In this document: one piece after another, positions 40,719-50,111 of the stretch
Layout of the letters: every line of letters starts with the position of its first letter
Position numbering within the stretch: the stretch's first letter is position 1
Source of the DNA: Rhodovulum marinum
GTDB lineage: Bacteria; Pseudomonadota; Alphaproteobacteria; Rhodobacterales; Rhodobacteraceae
NCBI RefSeq assembly: GCF_004343075.1
Contig: NZ_SLXP01000004.1
Span: 194,405 to 258,404, forward strand
Direction of reading: 5' to 3'
Length of the DNA: 64,000 nt
Made by a program: the position numbers and the translations under genes
Notes under the pieces: model-generated
The model's input: the letters and a program-made list of their open reading frames with translations, nothing else
What the model was told of the DNA's origin: nothing
Database searches by the model: none

Positions 40719-42154
40719 CCGCCGGTGCCCTGGCCGCGACTGTTTGCGTGTCGCCGGCCACGGCCGAGCAGGCGCAACGGCCCGTCCGCGCCGAGGCCGA
40801 CGCGGTCTTTTCGTTGCGCAACGTGGAAAGCATCGCGTTCGACGAGGCCCATGACGGGTTGTTCGCGATCGCCGACGGGCGGCTGATGCACTGGTCGTTG
40901 TTCCCCCTGGAACTGAAGGCGAGCCTTGCCCTGGATACATTGGCCTCGGATCTTGCGATCAGCCCGGCGGGCAACCTGTTCGTCGCTGGCCAGCGGTGGA
41001 ACCAGCAAAGCCTGCTTTTGCTGGGCGGCAGCATCCTGGCCTTTCCGGTCGATCCCGAGACCGGCATCGAGGACTGGTTCCGCCTCTACCAGGTCGCCGA
41101 TAACGCGACGGGCTACAGCCAGTTCTCGTCGGTCGCTTTCGATGGCGCGGGGCACGCCTATTTCGGCAGTCCGGTGGCGTTTTCGATCCTGGTGGTGCCC
41201 GATGACCTGACGTCGGCCGCGCCGGGCACCAGGCGGGGCACGGTCGATCTGCGTTGCGGGGCCTCGGCACAGCTTTCGGTGCTGGAGGCGGGCGGGCAGG
41301 TGTTCTATTTCTCGTCGACGATCGAGGGGGCGGCGCTGGAATTCGGTGTACTCGACGGCTCCGATGCCAGGAAGGGCGGGGCCGAGTGTTTCCGGGTGGC
41401 GAATATCTATGCCCAGAATGCCGCGCCTGCCACGTTCTACTCGATCCGCCACGCGGTGATCACGCGGCCCGCGCCCGAGGAGGGGGGCGAACCCTGGCAG
41501 GCGGTGCTTGCGCTCGACCCGAACAACGGGCGGCTGTACCTGTTCGAGATCGAGATCGTGGACGGGCAAATCCTCATTTCCCGCAAGCGCTCGGCCGAGA
41601 TCGACCTGGCGGCGCTGGAACCGGCAGCGCGGGCGGCGGGAACCGGAACCTACGGTCTGATCGCGGCAAGCGGCGACGGCTCCGAGATCTATGTCTCGGG
41701 CAGTTCGATGCGCCGTGTCCTGCGCTTTTCGGTGACCGAGGCCGAGGGGCTGGTGTCGCGCGGCGCGTTCGAACTGGAGGCCCCGGTCCAGGGCATGGAG
41801 ATCGGCGCCGAGGGCCGTTATGCCGCGGTGGTGACCGGCGAGAACCGGTTCGGGGCCGATCGCGTGCTGACCATCCTGCGCGACCCGGGTGCGGTGCCCG
41901 TCGGCGCGCCGCTGCCCGCGTCTTTCGAGTCGATCCGACTGATACAGGACCTACTGAATGCCTCGGGTTTCAATGCGGGTCGGGTCGACGGCATCTACGG
42001 CCCGCGCACGATCGAGGCGGTCAAGGCCTATCTCGACTCGCGGAAGGCGGCGCCCGACCTGGGCGAGGCGCGCGGCGGGATCGGGGCCGGCAGCGGCGAG
42101 GATATCCTGCGCGCGGTGATCGAGGGGGTGTTCCCGCGGAAGGCCGCGGACTGA
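40697..42154 (+). CDS. Exported propeller-like protein with C-terminal PG-binding motif
   Basis: A 485-aa protein with a signal peptide (AAGALAATVCVSPATA) and about seven NHL/SdiA-like repeats of the beta-propeller sort (FSLRNVESIAFDEAHDGLFAIADGRLMHWS, VAFDGAGHAYFGSP, YGLIAASGDGSEIYVSG). Near the end is a PG-binding-1-like helix-turn motif (SIRLIQDLLNASGFNAGRVDGIYGPRTIEAVKAYL), which could anchor it on the wall. Its ATG at 40697 overlaps the preceding gene's stop by 22 nt. Substrate or partner unknown. Confidence 0.75.
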   Translation: MLFRSVIAAGALAATVCVSPATAEQAQRPVRAEADAVFSLRNVESIAFDEAHDGLFAIADGRLMHWSLFPLELKASLALDTLASDLAISPAGNLFVAGQRWNQQSLLLLGGSILAFPVDPETGIEDWFRLYQVADNATGYSQFSSVAFDGAGHAYFGSPVAFSILVVPDDLTSAAPGTRRGTVDLRCGASAQLSVLEAGGQVFYFSSTIEGAALEFGVLDGSDARKGGAECFRVANIYAQNAAPATFYSIRHAVITRPAPEEGGEPWQAVLALDPNNGRLYLFEIEIVDGQILISRKRSAEIDLAALEPAARAAGTGTYGLIAASGDGSEIYVSGSSMRRVLRFSVTEAEGLVSRGAFELEAPVQGMEIGAEGRYAAVVTGENRFGADRVLTILRDPGAVPVGAPLPASFESIRLIQDLLNASGFNAGRVDGIYGPRTIEAVKAYLDSRKAAPDLGEARGGIGAGSGEDILRAVIEGVFPRKAAD

Positions 42155-42188
42155 CCGTGGCGACGTCTGACGTGAAGGAGGTGGCGAT

Positions 42189-42386
42189 ATGACAACCGTT
42201 CTGATGCTGATCGTGGCGCTGTCGTCTCCGGCGGCCCTGTCCAAGCCGCCGGCCTGCACGCCGGTGATCCGAAACGTGGCGGGACAGGAAATCTATTGCT
42301 GCACCACGGTCAAAGGCGAGCAGTGCTGTTCGCCCAGCCTGGATAACCAGGGCCAGCCCACCGGTTGCGATTGTCGGCCGAACTGA
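42189..42386 (+). CDS. Small cysteine-rich exported protein
   Basis: A 65-aa protein preceded by a strong GAAGGAGGT ribosome-binding site (about 42174-42182). A hydrophobic start (MLIVALSSPAALS) acts as a signal peptide, leaving a mature part of about 45 residues with seven cysteines arranged as C-x11-CC-x7-CC-x12-CxC. No family is recognised. It is 34 nt downstream of the propeller gene and the last gene of the exported set. Confidence 0.65.
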   Translation: MTTVLMLIVALSSPAALSKPPACTPVIRNVAGQEIYCCTTVKGEQCCSPSLDNQGQPTGCDCRPN

Positions 42387-42401
42387 CGGCGGCGGTCTGC
42401 G

Positions 42402-44152
42402 TCAGCTGTCCGCGCGGCATGCGGCACGCAGCCTTGCGGTGGCCAAGGCTTTGATCCGGGGCGGGTTGCCATCCAGCACCACACCGAAACAGGTCTCTGG
42501 CTTGGTCGGCGGTATAACGGTCCAGATGCACATCTTCGGCCACCGCCTGCGGATCACGCTGCAGCGGATCGCCATAGCCGCCGCCCCGGGGGTGCGGACC
42601 CACACCCGGTCACCCGGCGCCAGCGGAATGTCCTGTGCCTTGGACAGGTGTTCCGGGACTTCCTAGCGCCCGTTCCGCGTGCGCATGAAACGGTTCGGCG
42701 CCCAGTCCGCGCGACCCAGCGCGCCCTGCGGCCCGAACCGGCCGTGATCCATCACGAAGCTTGCCCGCGCCGTGCCGCGCCTGAGTTCCAGTTCGTAATC
42801 GAGGCCCAGACCGCCGCGCTGCCGCCCGGCCCCGCCCGAGCCCTCGTGCAGCCGGTAATGGCGATAGAGCACCGGGAATTTCTGTTCCATGATCTCGATC
42901 GGCGGGGCCTTGGAAATTCCGATGGTCGAACAGCCATTGGCCAGCCCTTAATGGTCGGCATTGCCGCCATAGCCGCCGCCCGACAGCCGATACATCACGT
43001 AATCGGCGCCACGTTCGGGGGCGTGGCCGCCCGGCGCGAAATTGCCCGAGGTGCCCGCAGGCGTGGCGGTCACGCGGTTGGGCAGGGCGTTCACCAATGC
43101 GGCGAACACCGCCTCGGCGATGCGCTGGCTGACCTCGGCGGAACAGCCCGACACGGGGCGCGGATACCTGGCATTCAGAAAGGTGCCTTGGTGGCCGGTC
43201 ACCTTCAGCGGTTCGAAGGCGCTGGCGCTGATCGGGATTTCAGGCGCGATATGGCGCATCGCCAGGTAGACCTAGGACAGCGTGGTCGCCTCGACCGAGT
43301 TCATGGGGCCCGCGCAGGGCGGCGAGGACCCGGCGAAATCGAACACCAGATTGCCGCCCGCGCGCTGACCGCACAGCCGGATTTCCAGCGTTTCGTTCAC
43401 CACCCCGTCGCTGTCGATATAGGCGACCGCCCGATGCGCGCCTTCGGGGATCGTCGCGATAAAGGTTCGCATCTGGCTTGCCGCGCGGGTGCGTAGTTCC
43501 GCGATGGCCGCGCGCACCGTGTCGTCGCCGTAGCTATCCCGCACTTCGGTTCGTCTTGCCTTGCCCACGCTCAGCGCGGCGGCCTGCGCCTTGATGTCCG
43601 CGATCCGCTGGTCGGCCACGCGGATATTGGAACAGATGATCTGGTAGATCTCGCGATCCATCTGGCCGCGCTTGAACAGCTTGACGGGGGGCAGGCGCAG
43701 CCCCTCTTGTTCGACGCTGGTGGCCGAAGCGGAAAAGCCCCCGGCACCGCGCCGCCGGTGTTGGGCCAGTGCCCTGTGTTCGACAACGAGCAAAAGACCT
43801 CGCCGCCGCGATAGAAGGGGCGTGCCAAGCGCACGTCCATCAGGTGCGTGCCGCCCGGATAGGGGTCGTTGACGATACAGGTATCACCCGGTTCGGGCGG
43901 AGCGGTCTGCCCGGCCGCGATGCGTTCGATCAGCACGCGGGTGGAGTATTGCATCGTGCCCACAAACACCGGCAGCCCGCCCGCGCCCTGGGCGATCAGC
44001 GCGCCGTCCCTGGCCGAATAGATCCCTTCCGAGCGGTCATTGGCCTCGGCGATCACCGGCGAGAGGGCCATGCGCGAAAACGAAAGGTCCATCGCGTCGC
44101 GGACCTGGGCCAATCCCGCCTGGATGACCGAAAGGGTGATCGGGTCAAGCAT
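42402..44152 (-). pseudogene. hyuB: Decayed N-methylhydantoinase B / oxoprolinase beta subunit (hyuB)
   Basis: A HyuB-like sequence starts at 44152 (MLDPITLSVIQAGLAQVRDAMDLSF, then GIYSARDGALIAQGAGGLPVFVGTM and PGDTCIVNDPYPGGTHLMDV) and continues to 42402 in pieces. A frameshift lies near 43740 within LSNTGHWPNTGGAVPG. In-frame stop codons occur at about 43272, 42945 and 42660, and another frameshift near 42490, after GGGYGDPLQRDPQAV. The order of domains is otherwise intact, so it is one gene with several lesions rather than many short genes. The partner subunit upstream is also broken, so the activity is lost. Confidence 0.85.
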
Positions 44153-45245
44153 CGCCGCCCCCGATGCTGATGATCAGGGGCTAGTGTCGCCTTGCGCCCG
44201 GCGGGGTCGATCAGCGTCGACAGGTCAAGCCCGTGTCGCTCTCCGGTGACCGAGCAATTGGCGTTCACGACGGCGGTTTGTCCCTCGCCCAACTCGACCC
44301 GGAAGCGTGCGAAATAGGCGTCGGCAAAGCGCGCCCGCAAGGTTTCGCGGTCGGTGACCGGCCCGTCCCGCGCGACCCGCAACAGGTGGGTCTGACCGAG
44401 GAACTGCGTGTCGATGGGCGTGTTCAGCGTGGTGACGAAGTCGTGTCGCAGGTCGGTCGCCACGCAGCCCACCGCGTTGGCGATCCCCGGCGGGCAAGGC
44501 ACGCGGATCCGCTGGAAGCCCAGTTCGCGCGCCAGTGCCGAGGCATGGAGTGGCCCGGCCCAGCCAAAGCCCCGCAATACGAATTCGTGCGGGTCCGAGC
44601 CCAGGGACGCCGACACCATCCGGATCGCACCCGCCAACTTGACGTTGGCCAGATGAATCACCGCCTCGACCGCGCCCACCGCGTCCAGTCCCAGCGGTTG
44701 CCCAAGGCGGCCCTCGAACACCGCTGCCATCCTGTCCCGCGCCGTCCCCGCGGCGACCGAGCGTAGTCTGCCCGGGTCGAGACGTCCCAAAAGCAGGTTG
44801 GCATCGGAGATCGTGGGGTCGACCCCGCCGCGCCTGCAACAGATCGGCCCCGGATGCGCGCCGGCGCGTTCGGGGCCCACCTCCAGAAGGCCGGCCGCGG
44901 TCACCCGCGCGATCCAGCCGCCACTCGCACCCACTGTGCGCACATCGACCATCGTTACGTGGATCGGCAGCGCGTATTTCACCGCGGTCTCGTTCGGCAC
45001 GGGCGGCGCTGCCCCCGGATCAGCGCGACATCGGTCGAGGTGCCGCCCATGTCATAGGTGATCAACCCGCTGATCCCGGCGCGCCGCCCTATATGGGCCG
45101 CAGCCTTCACCCCCGAGGCCGGACCCGAGATCACCGTCTTGGCTGCCTTGCGCGCCGAGACCATGCCGCCAGCCGCACCGCGCCGCTGCAAGGAACCAGC
45201 AGGACAAGATCGGTGAAGGTGCCCCCCAAGTCGTTCCCCGCCACC
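44145..45245 (-). pseudogene. hyuA: Decayed N-methylhydantoinase A / oxoprolinase alpha subunit (hyuA), internally deleted
   Basis: The 5' end at about 45245 encodes NDLGGTFTDLVLL, the ATP-binding start of HyuA. After about 10 codons the sequence jumps to KTVISGPASGVKAAAHIGR and ITYDMGGTSTDVALI, which lie over 200 residues further on in normal HyuA, so the middle is deleted. A frameshift follows near 45010; the C-terminal half (ETAVKYALPIHVTMVDVRTVGASGG, GRLDPGRLRSVAAG, GPLHASALARELGFQRI) is well preserved. The final frame restores GGGDA and a stop overlapping the hyuB start, so the two formed an operon. Confidence 0.8.
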
Positions 45246-45495
45246 TGACCGGGCTGTGCCGGACCCATCGGTCGCCGCTCGGAAACCGTTTGCGCGCAAA
45301 CGAGTTCCGGCCCACGCCAGCGTAGTCAACATGGCTGTCTTTTTCCTTGGCCGGCCTACTCCCGCCAAAGGCAAGCCCGAGCCGGCGGCCTGCGCGCCGG
45401 CGAGACAGAGGCATGCGCCGCAGGCGCGCGATCGGGTCATGGCCCTGCGACAGCTTCCGCGTTTTCCGTTACGCGAAAATCGCTCATGCTGCGGT

Positions 45496-46860
45496 ATGGC
45501 CGTTCTTCTCTTGCTGCTCGCTTCCCTCATCCCCGGCGCCGCGCTCGCCCACGCGACCGAGGGCGGTCTGGTCTTGCTTTTGCCCACCGACCTTTACATC
45601 GCGGGCGGCACCGCCGCGGTGGCGCTCACGCTCATCCTCGTGGTGTTGCTGCCCGACCGGGCGGCCCTCGCTCTGTTCCGCCCGCTGCCGCTCTTGAAAA
45701 GCCGGGGGCGGGCGCCCGCATTGACCAGTTTCTTGTCCTTCCTTGCGCTGGTCGGGCTGGTGATCCTTGGGCTGATCGGGGCCCATAACCCGATGAAAAA
45801 CCCGCTCTCGCTCGCTGTCTGGAGCCTGTTCTGGGTGGTTCTGGTGCTTGTCCAGGGGTTGGTTTTCGATTTCTGGCGTTGGATCGGGCCGTGGCGCGGC
45901 CCCCATGCACTCTTGCGCCGCCCGCGCCTGATGTGTCTGCCGGGCTGGGTCGGCCATTGGCCCGCTTTGTTCAGTTTCGCCGCCTTCGCGGCCGTTCTGC
46001 TTGCCCACCCGGCGCCCGCCGATCCCGAGCGGCTGGCCGCGATGGTCGCCTGCTACTGGGGTTTTCACTTTGCCATGACCGTTGTCTTCGGGCCGAAATG
46101 GCTGCGCCGGGGCGAGGGGCTGAGTGTGCTGATGCACGCCTATGCGCTGGTCGCACCCTTCGGCAAGGTGCGCGGGCGCACCCGTCTGGGGCTGCATGGC
46201 TGGAAAGTGTTGGCACGACCCGCGCCGCCCCTCACGCTGGCGCTCTTCATGGTCGCGCTGTTGGCCGTGGGCAGCTATGACGGGCTGCATGAGACTTTCT
46301 GGTGGTTCGCGCAACTGGGCTGGAACCCGTTGGAATTTCCCGGCCGCAGCATGGTGGTTCGGGAAAACCTTGCCGGGCTCGTGGCCGCGCTGCTCCTTCT
46401 GCCGCTGATCTACGCGACCGCCATCGCCGCCGGTTTGGCCCTTGTCGGCGATCTCTCGCGCTTCGGATATGCCTTCTGCGCCTTCGCGCCCGCGCTCTTG
46501 CCGATCGCGCTGGGCTATCATTTTGCCCATTACCTGCCGGTGCTTCTGGTCGAGGGGCAATACATGCTTGCTGTCGCCAACGATCCGCTCGACACGGGCG
46601 CGCATCTGCTGGGGCTCGACCATGTCCATGTGACCACCAGCTTTTTCAACACCCATGACACGGTGCGGATGATCTTCATCGCGCAGGCCGGGGCCATCGT
46701 GATCGGCCATGCGATCGCCATCGTGCTCAGCCACGCGCTGGCCGCGCGGATGCTGGGCGATGCGCGCAAGGCCGCGCTTTCGCAGGCGCCGTTGGCGTTG
46801 TTCATGGTGGCTTACACGCTGTTCGGGCTGTGGCTGCTGGCCTCGCCCCGGGGGGTCTGA
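45496..46860 (+). CDS. Polytopic membrane protein of unknown function
   Basis: A 454-aa protein with about 10-11 hydrophobic segments. The ATG at 45496 gives an ordinary signal/anchor (MAVLLLLLASLIPGAALAHA) followed by TEGGLVLLLPTDLYIAGGTAAV. The frame stays open to 45256, but the added residues are proline- and arginine-rich and not membrane-like. Loops contain conserved-looking histidines (GCHFAMTVVF, LGYHFAHYLPVLLVEGQY, LGLDHVHVTTSFF). Similar proteins carry the database label fenitrothion hydrolase, which I would not rely on. It directly precedes the Liv-type transporter operon. Confidence 0.7.
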   Translation: MAVLLLLLASLIPGAALAHATEGGLVLLLPTDLYIAGGTAAVALTLILVVLLPDRAALALFRPLPLLKSRGRAPALTSFLSFLALVGLVILGLIGAHNPMKNPLSLAVWSLFWVVLVLVQGLVFDFWRWIGPWRGPHALLRRPRLMCLPGWVGHWPALFSFAAFAAVLLAHPAPADPERLAAMVACYWGFHFAMTVVFGPKWLRRGEGLSVLMHAYALVAPFGKVRGRTRLGLHGWKVLARPAPPLTLALFMVALLAVGSYDGLHETFWWFAQLGWNPLEFPGRSMVVRENLAGLVAALLLLPLIYATAIAAGLALVGDLSRFGYAFCAFAPALLPIALGYHFAHYLPVLLVEGQYMLAVANDPLDTGAHLLGLDHVHVTTSFFNTHDTVRMIFIAQAGAIVIGHAIAIVLSHALAARMLGDARKAALSQAPLALFMVAYTLFGLWLLASPRGV

Positions 46861-46947
46861 AACGTCCTGGACCGTGGACAAAGTATGAAACCGCCGACAG
46901 ACTGCCGACTGACAAGAAAAAGCCGTCTACCTTTAGGGATGAGTGCC

Positions 46948-48243
46948 ATGACCGATATCAAGACCGGCCCCGCCAACCCGTCGCGCCGCACGGCGATCAA
47001 GACCCTTGCCGGTGCAGGCGCTGCCGCGGCCAGCCTGCCGCTCTGGGCGCGCTACACCCATGCGCAGACCGCCGAACCGATCAGGATCGGCTTCCAGATG
47101 CATGCGACCGGTATCGGCTCGGCCTATGGCCGCTGGTATGACCGCACCACCCAGGCCGCGGCCCGGCTGATCAACGAGGCGGGCGGAATCAATGGCCGTC
47201 CGGTCGAGATCATCACCGAGGATGACGGCACCGACCCCAAGCGCGGCGCCGAGGTGGTCGAGAAATTCGCCAACCAGCACAAGTGCGACATCGCCTATGG
47301 CACGCTTTTCAGCCATGTCGTCATCGGCTCGGCGCCCCGGGCGGGCGAACTGAAACTGCCTTATTTCGTGGTCTCCGAGGGGCACCACGTCGCCAGCGGC
47401 ATGCTGAACCGCTGGACCGTCCAGCCCGGCATCACCGACGTGAAAAGCCAGGTGAAGTCGATGGCGCCCTTCGTGGCCGAAAACCTCGGAAAAAAGGTTA
47501 CGATGATCTTTCCCGACTACGCCTTCGGGCACGATCACCGGGATTTCTTCTCGGAAGCCATTGCCGAGCAGGGCGGCGAGGTCATCGCCAAGCTGGCGAT
47601 CCCGCCCTCGGAAACCTCGTTTACCAAGTATTTCGCCAAGATCCCCCGCGAAACCGAGGTGATCTATCACGTCATGGTCGGCCCCGCCGTGCTGACCTTC
47701 GTCAAGGAGATGGGCGAGTTCTTCGGCCCCTCGCGGCCGCAGATCTTCGGCTTCATCGACAGTCTGGAAGCGGTGGACCTTGCCAGCCCCGGCCTTGAAT
47801 TCCTCGAAGGTACCTATTTCTGGGAGGGCATGCCGCGCTACGCCCAGCCCGACCAGACCGAGTTCGACAAGCATTACCGCGAGGCCATCGGCATCGACGA
47901 GAACGGCGCCTCGGTGAACGATCCGAAGGACGTCTCGACCTATGCCCACATGTTCGGCTGCTGGGAGACGCTGTATGTCATCAAGGCCGGGATGGAGGCC
48001 GCCGGTTACGCCGGCCCGCAAGATCGGCAAAAGCTGATCGAGGCGGTCGAGGCGATGACCGAATGGCCGGAATCGAACGAACATCCGCAGGGGCCCAAGC
48101 TTTTCAACGGCAAGACCCACCAGGTGTTCGGGCCGCAATATATCTCGGTGGTGGAAAACAGCCGGCTGAAGGTCGTGCAAACCGCCGCGATGGAGACGGG
48201 CTTCTATCCCGACGAGGTGGATTACACGACGCAGTCCTTCTGA
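46948..48243 (+). CDS. Liv-type ABC transporter substrate-binding protein (Tat-exported)
   Basis: A 431-aa periplasmic binding protein. ATG 46948 is favoured over 46939 because an AGGGATGAG-like site lies at the right distance. The signal peptide has a twin-arginine motif (NPSRRTAIKTLAGAGAAAA) with cleavage after YTHAQTA. The mature part is of the type I periplasmic-binding (leucine/urea/amide) class: IRIGFQMHATGIGSAYGRWYDRTTQAAARLINEAGGINGRPVEIITEDDGTDP in parts, with the DDxxDPKxG and DYAFGHDHRDFFSEAI segments. It heads a complete importer operon; the substrate may be an amide or amino acid but cannot be fixed here. Confidence 0.87.
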   Translation: MTDIKTGPANPSRRTAIKTLAGAGAAAASLPLWARYTHAQTAEPIRIGFQMHATGIGSAYGRWYDRTTQAAARLINEAGGINGRPVEIITEDDGTDPKRGAEVVEKFANQHKCDIAYGTLFSHVVIGSAPRAGELKLPYFVVSEGHHVASGMLNRWTVQPGITDVKSQVKSMAPFVAENLGKKVTMIFPDYAFGHDHRDFFSEAIAEQGGEVIAKLAIPPSETSFTKYFAKIPRETEVIYHVMVGPAVLTFVKEMGEFFGPSRPQIFGFIDSLEAVDLASPGLEFLEGTYFWEGMPRYAQPDQTEFDKHYREAIGIDENGASVNDPKDVSTYAHMFGCWETLYVIKAGMEAAGYAGPQDRQKLIEAVEAMTEWPESNEHPQGPKLFNGKTHQVFGPQYISVVENSRLKVVQTAAMETGFYPDEVDYTTQSF

Positions 48244-48249
48244 TCCCGC

Positions 48250-49176
48250 GTGGACTTCGGCCCCCACCTTCTGCTTGCCGCGATCGAGGGCGCGGTGACG
48301 GCCGCTGTCCTTGCGCTGATGGCGGCCGGGCTGAGCCTTGTGTTCGGCGTCATGCGCGTGGTGAACGTCGCCCATGGCGAGTTCTACATGCTGGGCGCGG
48401 TGCTGGCCTGGGTGGTGGCCTCGACGCTGGGGGCCCATCCCGCGCTGGGCTTCGTGGCGGCGCTGGCGATTGCGCCGCTGATCGTCGGCGCGGTCGCGGC
48501 GGCGGCGGATATGACGGTGCTGAAACGGCTCGACTACGACCCCGAGCGCACCATCGTCGCCACCATCGGGCTGTTGTATATCCTCCAGCAACTGACGCTG
48601 ATGGGCTATGGCCCCGAGGCCCGGCCCGTCGCGCCGCCCTTCAACCAGCGCCTTGCGCTGCCCTGGGTGGAATGGGGTGACGGGGGGGTGCAGCTTTACT
48701 GGCCCTGGGGGCTGTCCGTCACCACCTACAAGCTGTTCGTGATCGGCGCGGCGGGGGCCGTTCTGGCCGGGCTATGGGCGCTGATGACGCGCACGCGGAT
48801 CGGCCTGGTGATGCGCGCGACCCAGCTTGACGGCGAGATGGCGCTGGCCTTCGGCATCCCGGTGGAGCGCGTCTATGCGGGGGTCTTCGGCCTTGGCGCG
48901 GCGCTTGCGGCCCTTGCGGGCGTGCTGATCGTGCCGATCCAGCAGGCCCATTACCTGATGGGGGGCGATGCGCTGCTTCTGTCGTTCATCGTGGTCATCA
49001 TCGGGGGCCTCGGCAGCCTTGCGGGCACCGTGATCGCCGCGATCCTGATCGGCATGTCGGACGGCATCATCTCGGTCTTCTTCTCGCCGACGTTGGCCAA
49101 GATCATCGCGACGCTTCTGGTGGCCTTCGTTCTGGTGTTCCGCCCGCAGGGCCTGATGGGGAAACCGCCCCGATGA
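48250..49176 (+). CDS. livH: ABC transporter permease, LivH type
   Basis: A 308-aa inner-membrane permease with about eight transmembrane segments. The family signatures are visible: LSLVFGVMRVVNVAHGEFYMLGAVL near the N-terminus, GLVMRATQLDGEMALAFGIPVERVYAGVFGLGAALAALAGVL in the middle and SFIVVIIGGLGSLAGTVIAAILIG toward the end. The start is GTG at 48250, 6 nt after the binding-protein stop; no ATG in frame fits better. Its stop overlaps livM by 4 nt. Confidence 0.93.
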   Translation: MDFGPHLLLAAIEGAVTAAVLALMAAGLSLVFGVMRVVNVAHGEFYMLGAVLAWVVASTLGAHPALGFVAALAIAPLIVGAVAAAADMTVLKRLDYDPERTIVATIGLLYILQQLTLMGYGPEARPVAPPFNQRLALPWVEWGDGGVQLYWPWGLSVTTYKLFVIGAAGAVLAGLWALMTRTRIGLVMRATQLDGEMALAFGIPVERVYAGVFGLGAALAALAGVLIVPIQQAHYLMGGDALLLSFIVVIIGGLGSLAGTVIAAILIGMSDGIISVFFSPTLAKIIATLLVAFVLVFRPQGLMGKPPR

Positions 49177-50111
49177 GCGCGCGGGTATTTGCGCTCCATG
49201 GCGGTCTGATCGCGGTGCTTTTGGCGCTGCATTTCCTGTTGCCGGTCTATCACCACGGCAACTTTGCCCGCGTGATGGTGCTGGCCTGTTACGCCATCGG
49301 CTACAACGTGCTCTTCGGCTATACGGGGCTGCTCAGCCTCGGCCACGCGATGTTCTTTGCCGCCGGCATGTATGGCATGGGGCTGCCCTTGCATTACCTC
49401 GGGATCGGGGCGGAACTGGCCTTTCTCGCGGGGCTCGCCTCGGCCGCTTTGCTGGCCCTTGTCGTGGGCCTCTTGGCGCTGCGCACCGTGGGTGTGGCCT
49501 TCATGATCGTCACCCTGATGTTCTCCGAGGCGGTCTACCTGACGATCCTGCTGGCGGGCCGCTGGACCCGTGGCGACGAGGGGCTGGTGCTGGCCCGCCC
49601 CGAGCGGGTGTTCCTCGGCCTCGACCTGTCGAACCCCGATATCCGCTATCTCGTGGCGCTCGGGCTTTTCGCGCTGTGCCTTGTCGGCACGCTCTGGCTG
49701 GTGCGCCAACCCAGCGGTCGCGTCCTGATCGCGATCCGCGAGAATGAGGAACGCGCGCAGCTTCTGGGCTATGACATCTTCCGCCACAAGCTGGCCGCGG
49801 TGGTGATCTCGGGCACTATTTCGGGGGCGGCGGGGGCGGCCTACGGGCTGATGTTCGGCTATGTCGGCGCCAGTTTTGCCGAGGTGCAGTATTCGATCTT
49901 CCCGCTTCTGTGGGTACTTCTTGGGGGCGCGGGGACGATCATCGGCCCCTTCTTCGGCGTCCTTTTCATGTTTTATCTGATCGACCTGTCGTCCGGGCTG
50001 ACCTCGGCCTACATGCTGATCGCGGGCGTGGCGCTGGTCCTGCTGACGCTGTTCGCGCCGCAAGGGCTGGCCGGTGAATTGCGCCGCCGCTGGGTCCGGT
50101 GGCTGCCATGA
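49173..50111 (+). CDS. livM: ABC transporter permease, LivM type
   Basis: A 312-aa permease with about nine hydrophobic segments. Family sequences include LACYAIGYNVLFGYTGLLSLGHAMFFAAGMYGMGLPL and ALRTVGVAFMIVTLMFSEAVYL, then LIAIRENEERAQLLGYDIFRHKLAAVVISGTISGAAGAAYGL and LWVLLGGAGTIIGPFFGVLFM. The start ATG overlaps the LivH stop (4 nt) and its stop overlaps the LivG ATG (4 nt), so stoichiometric co-translation is expected. Confidence 0.93.
   Translation: MSARVFALHGGLIAVLLALHFLLPVYHHGNFARVMVLACYAIGYNVLFGYTGLLSLGHAMFFAAGMYGMGLPLHYLGIGAELAFLAGLASAALLALVVGLLALRTVGVAFMIVTLMFSEAVYLTILLAGRWTRGDEGLVLARPERVFLGLDLSNPDIRYLVALGLFALCLVGTLWLVRQPSGRVLIAIRENEERAQLLGYDIFRHKLAAVVISGTISGAAGAAYGLMFGYVGASFAEVQYSIFPLLWVLLGGAGTIIGPFFGVLFMFYLIDLSSGLTSAYMLIAGVALVLLTLFAPQGLAGELRRRWVRWLP

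Noticed and set aside
42402..44152. Stop-codon readthrough or selenocysteine-like recoding in hyuB
   Set aside because: TAG and TAA codons along with frameshifts and a deleted partner gene show decay, not recoding.
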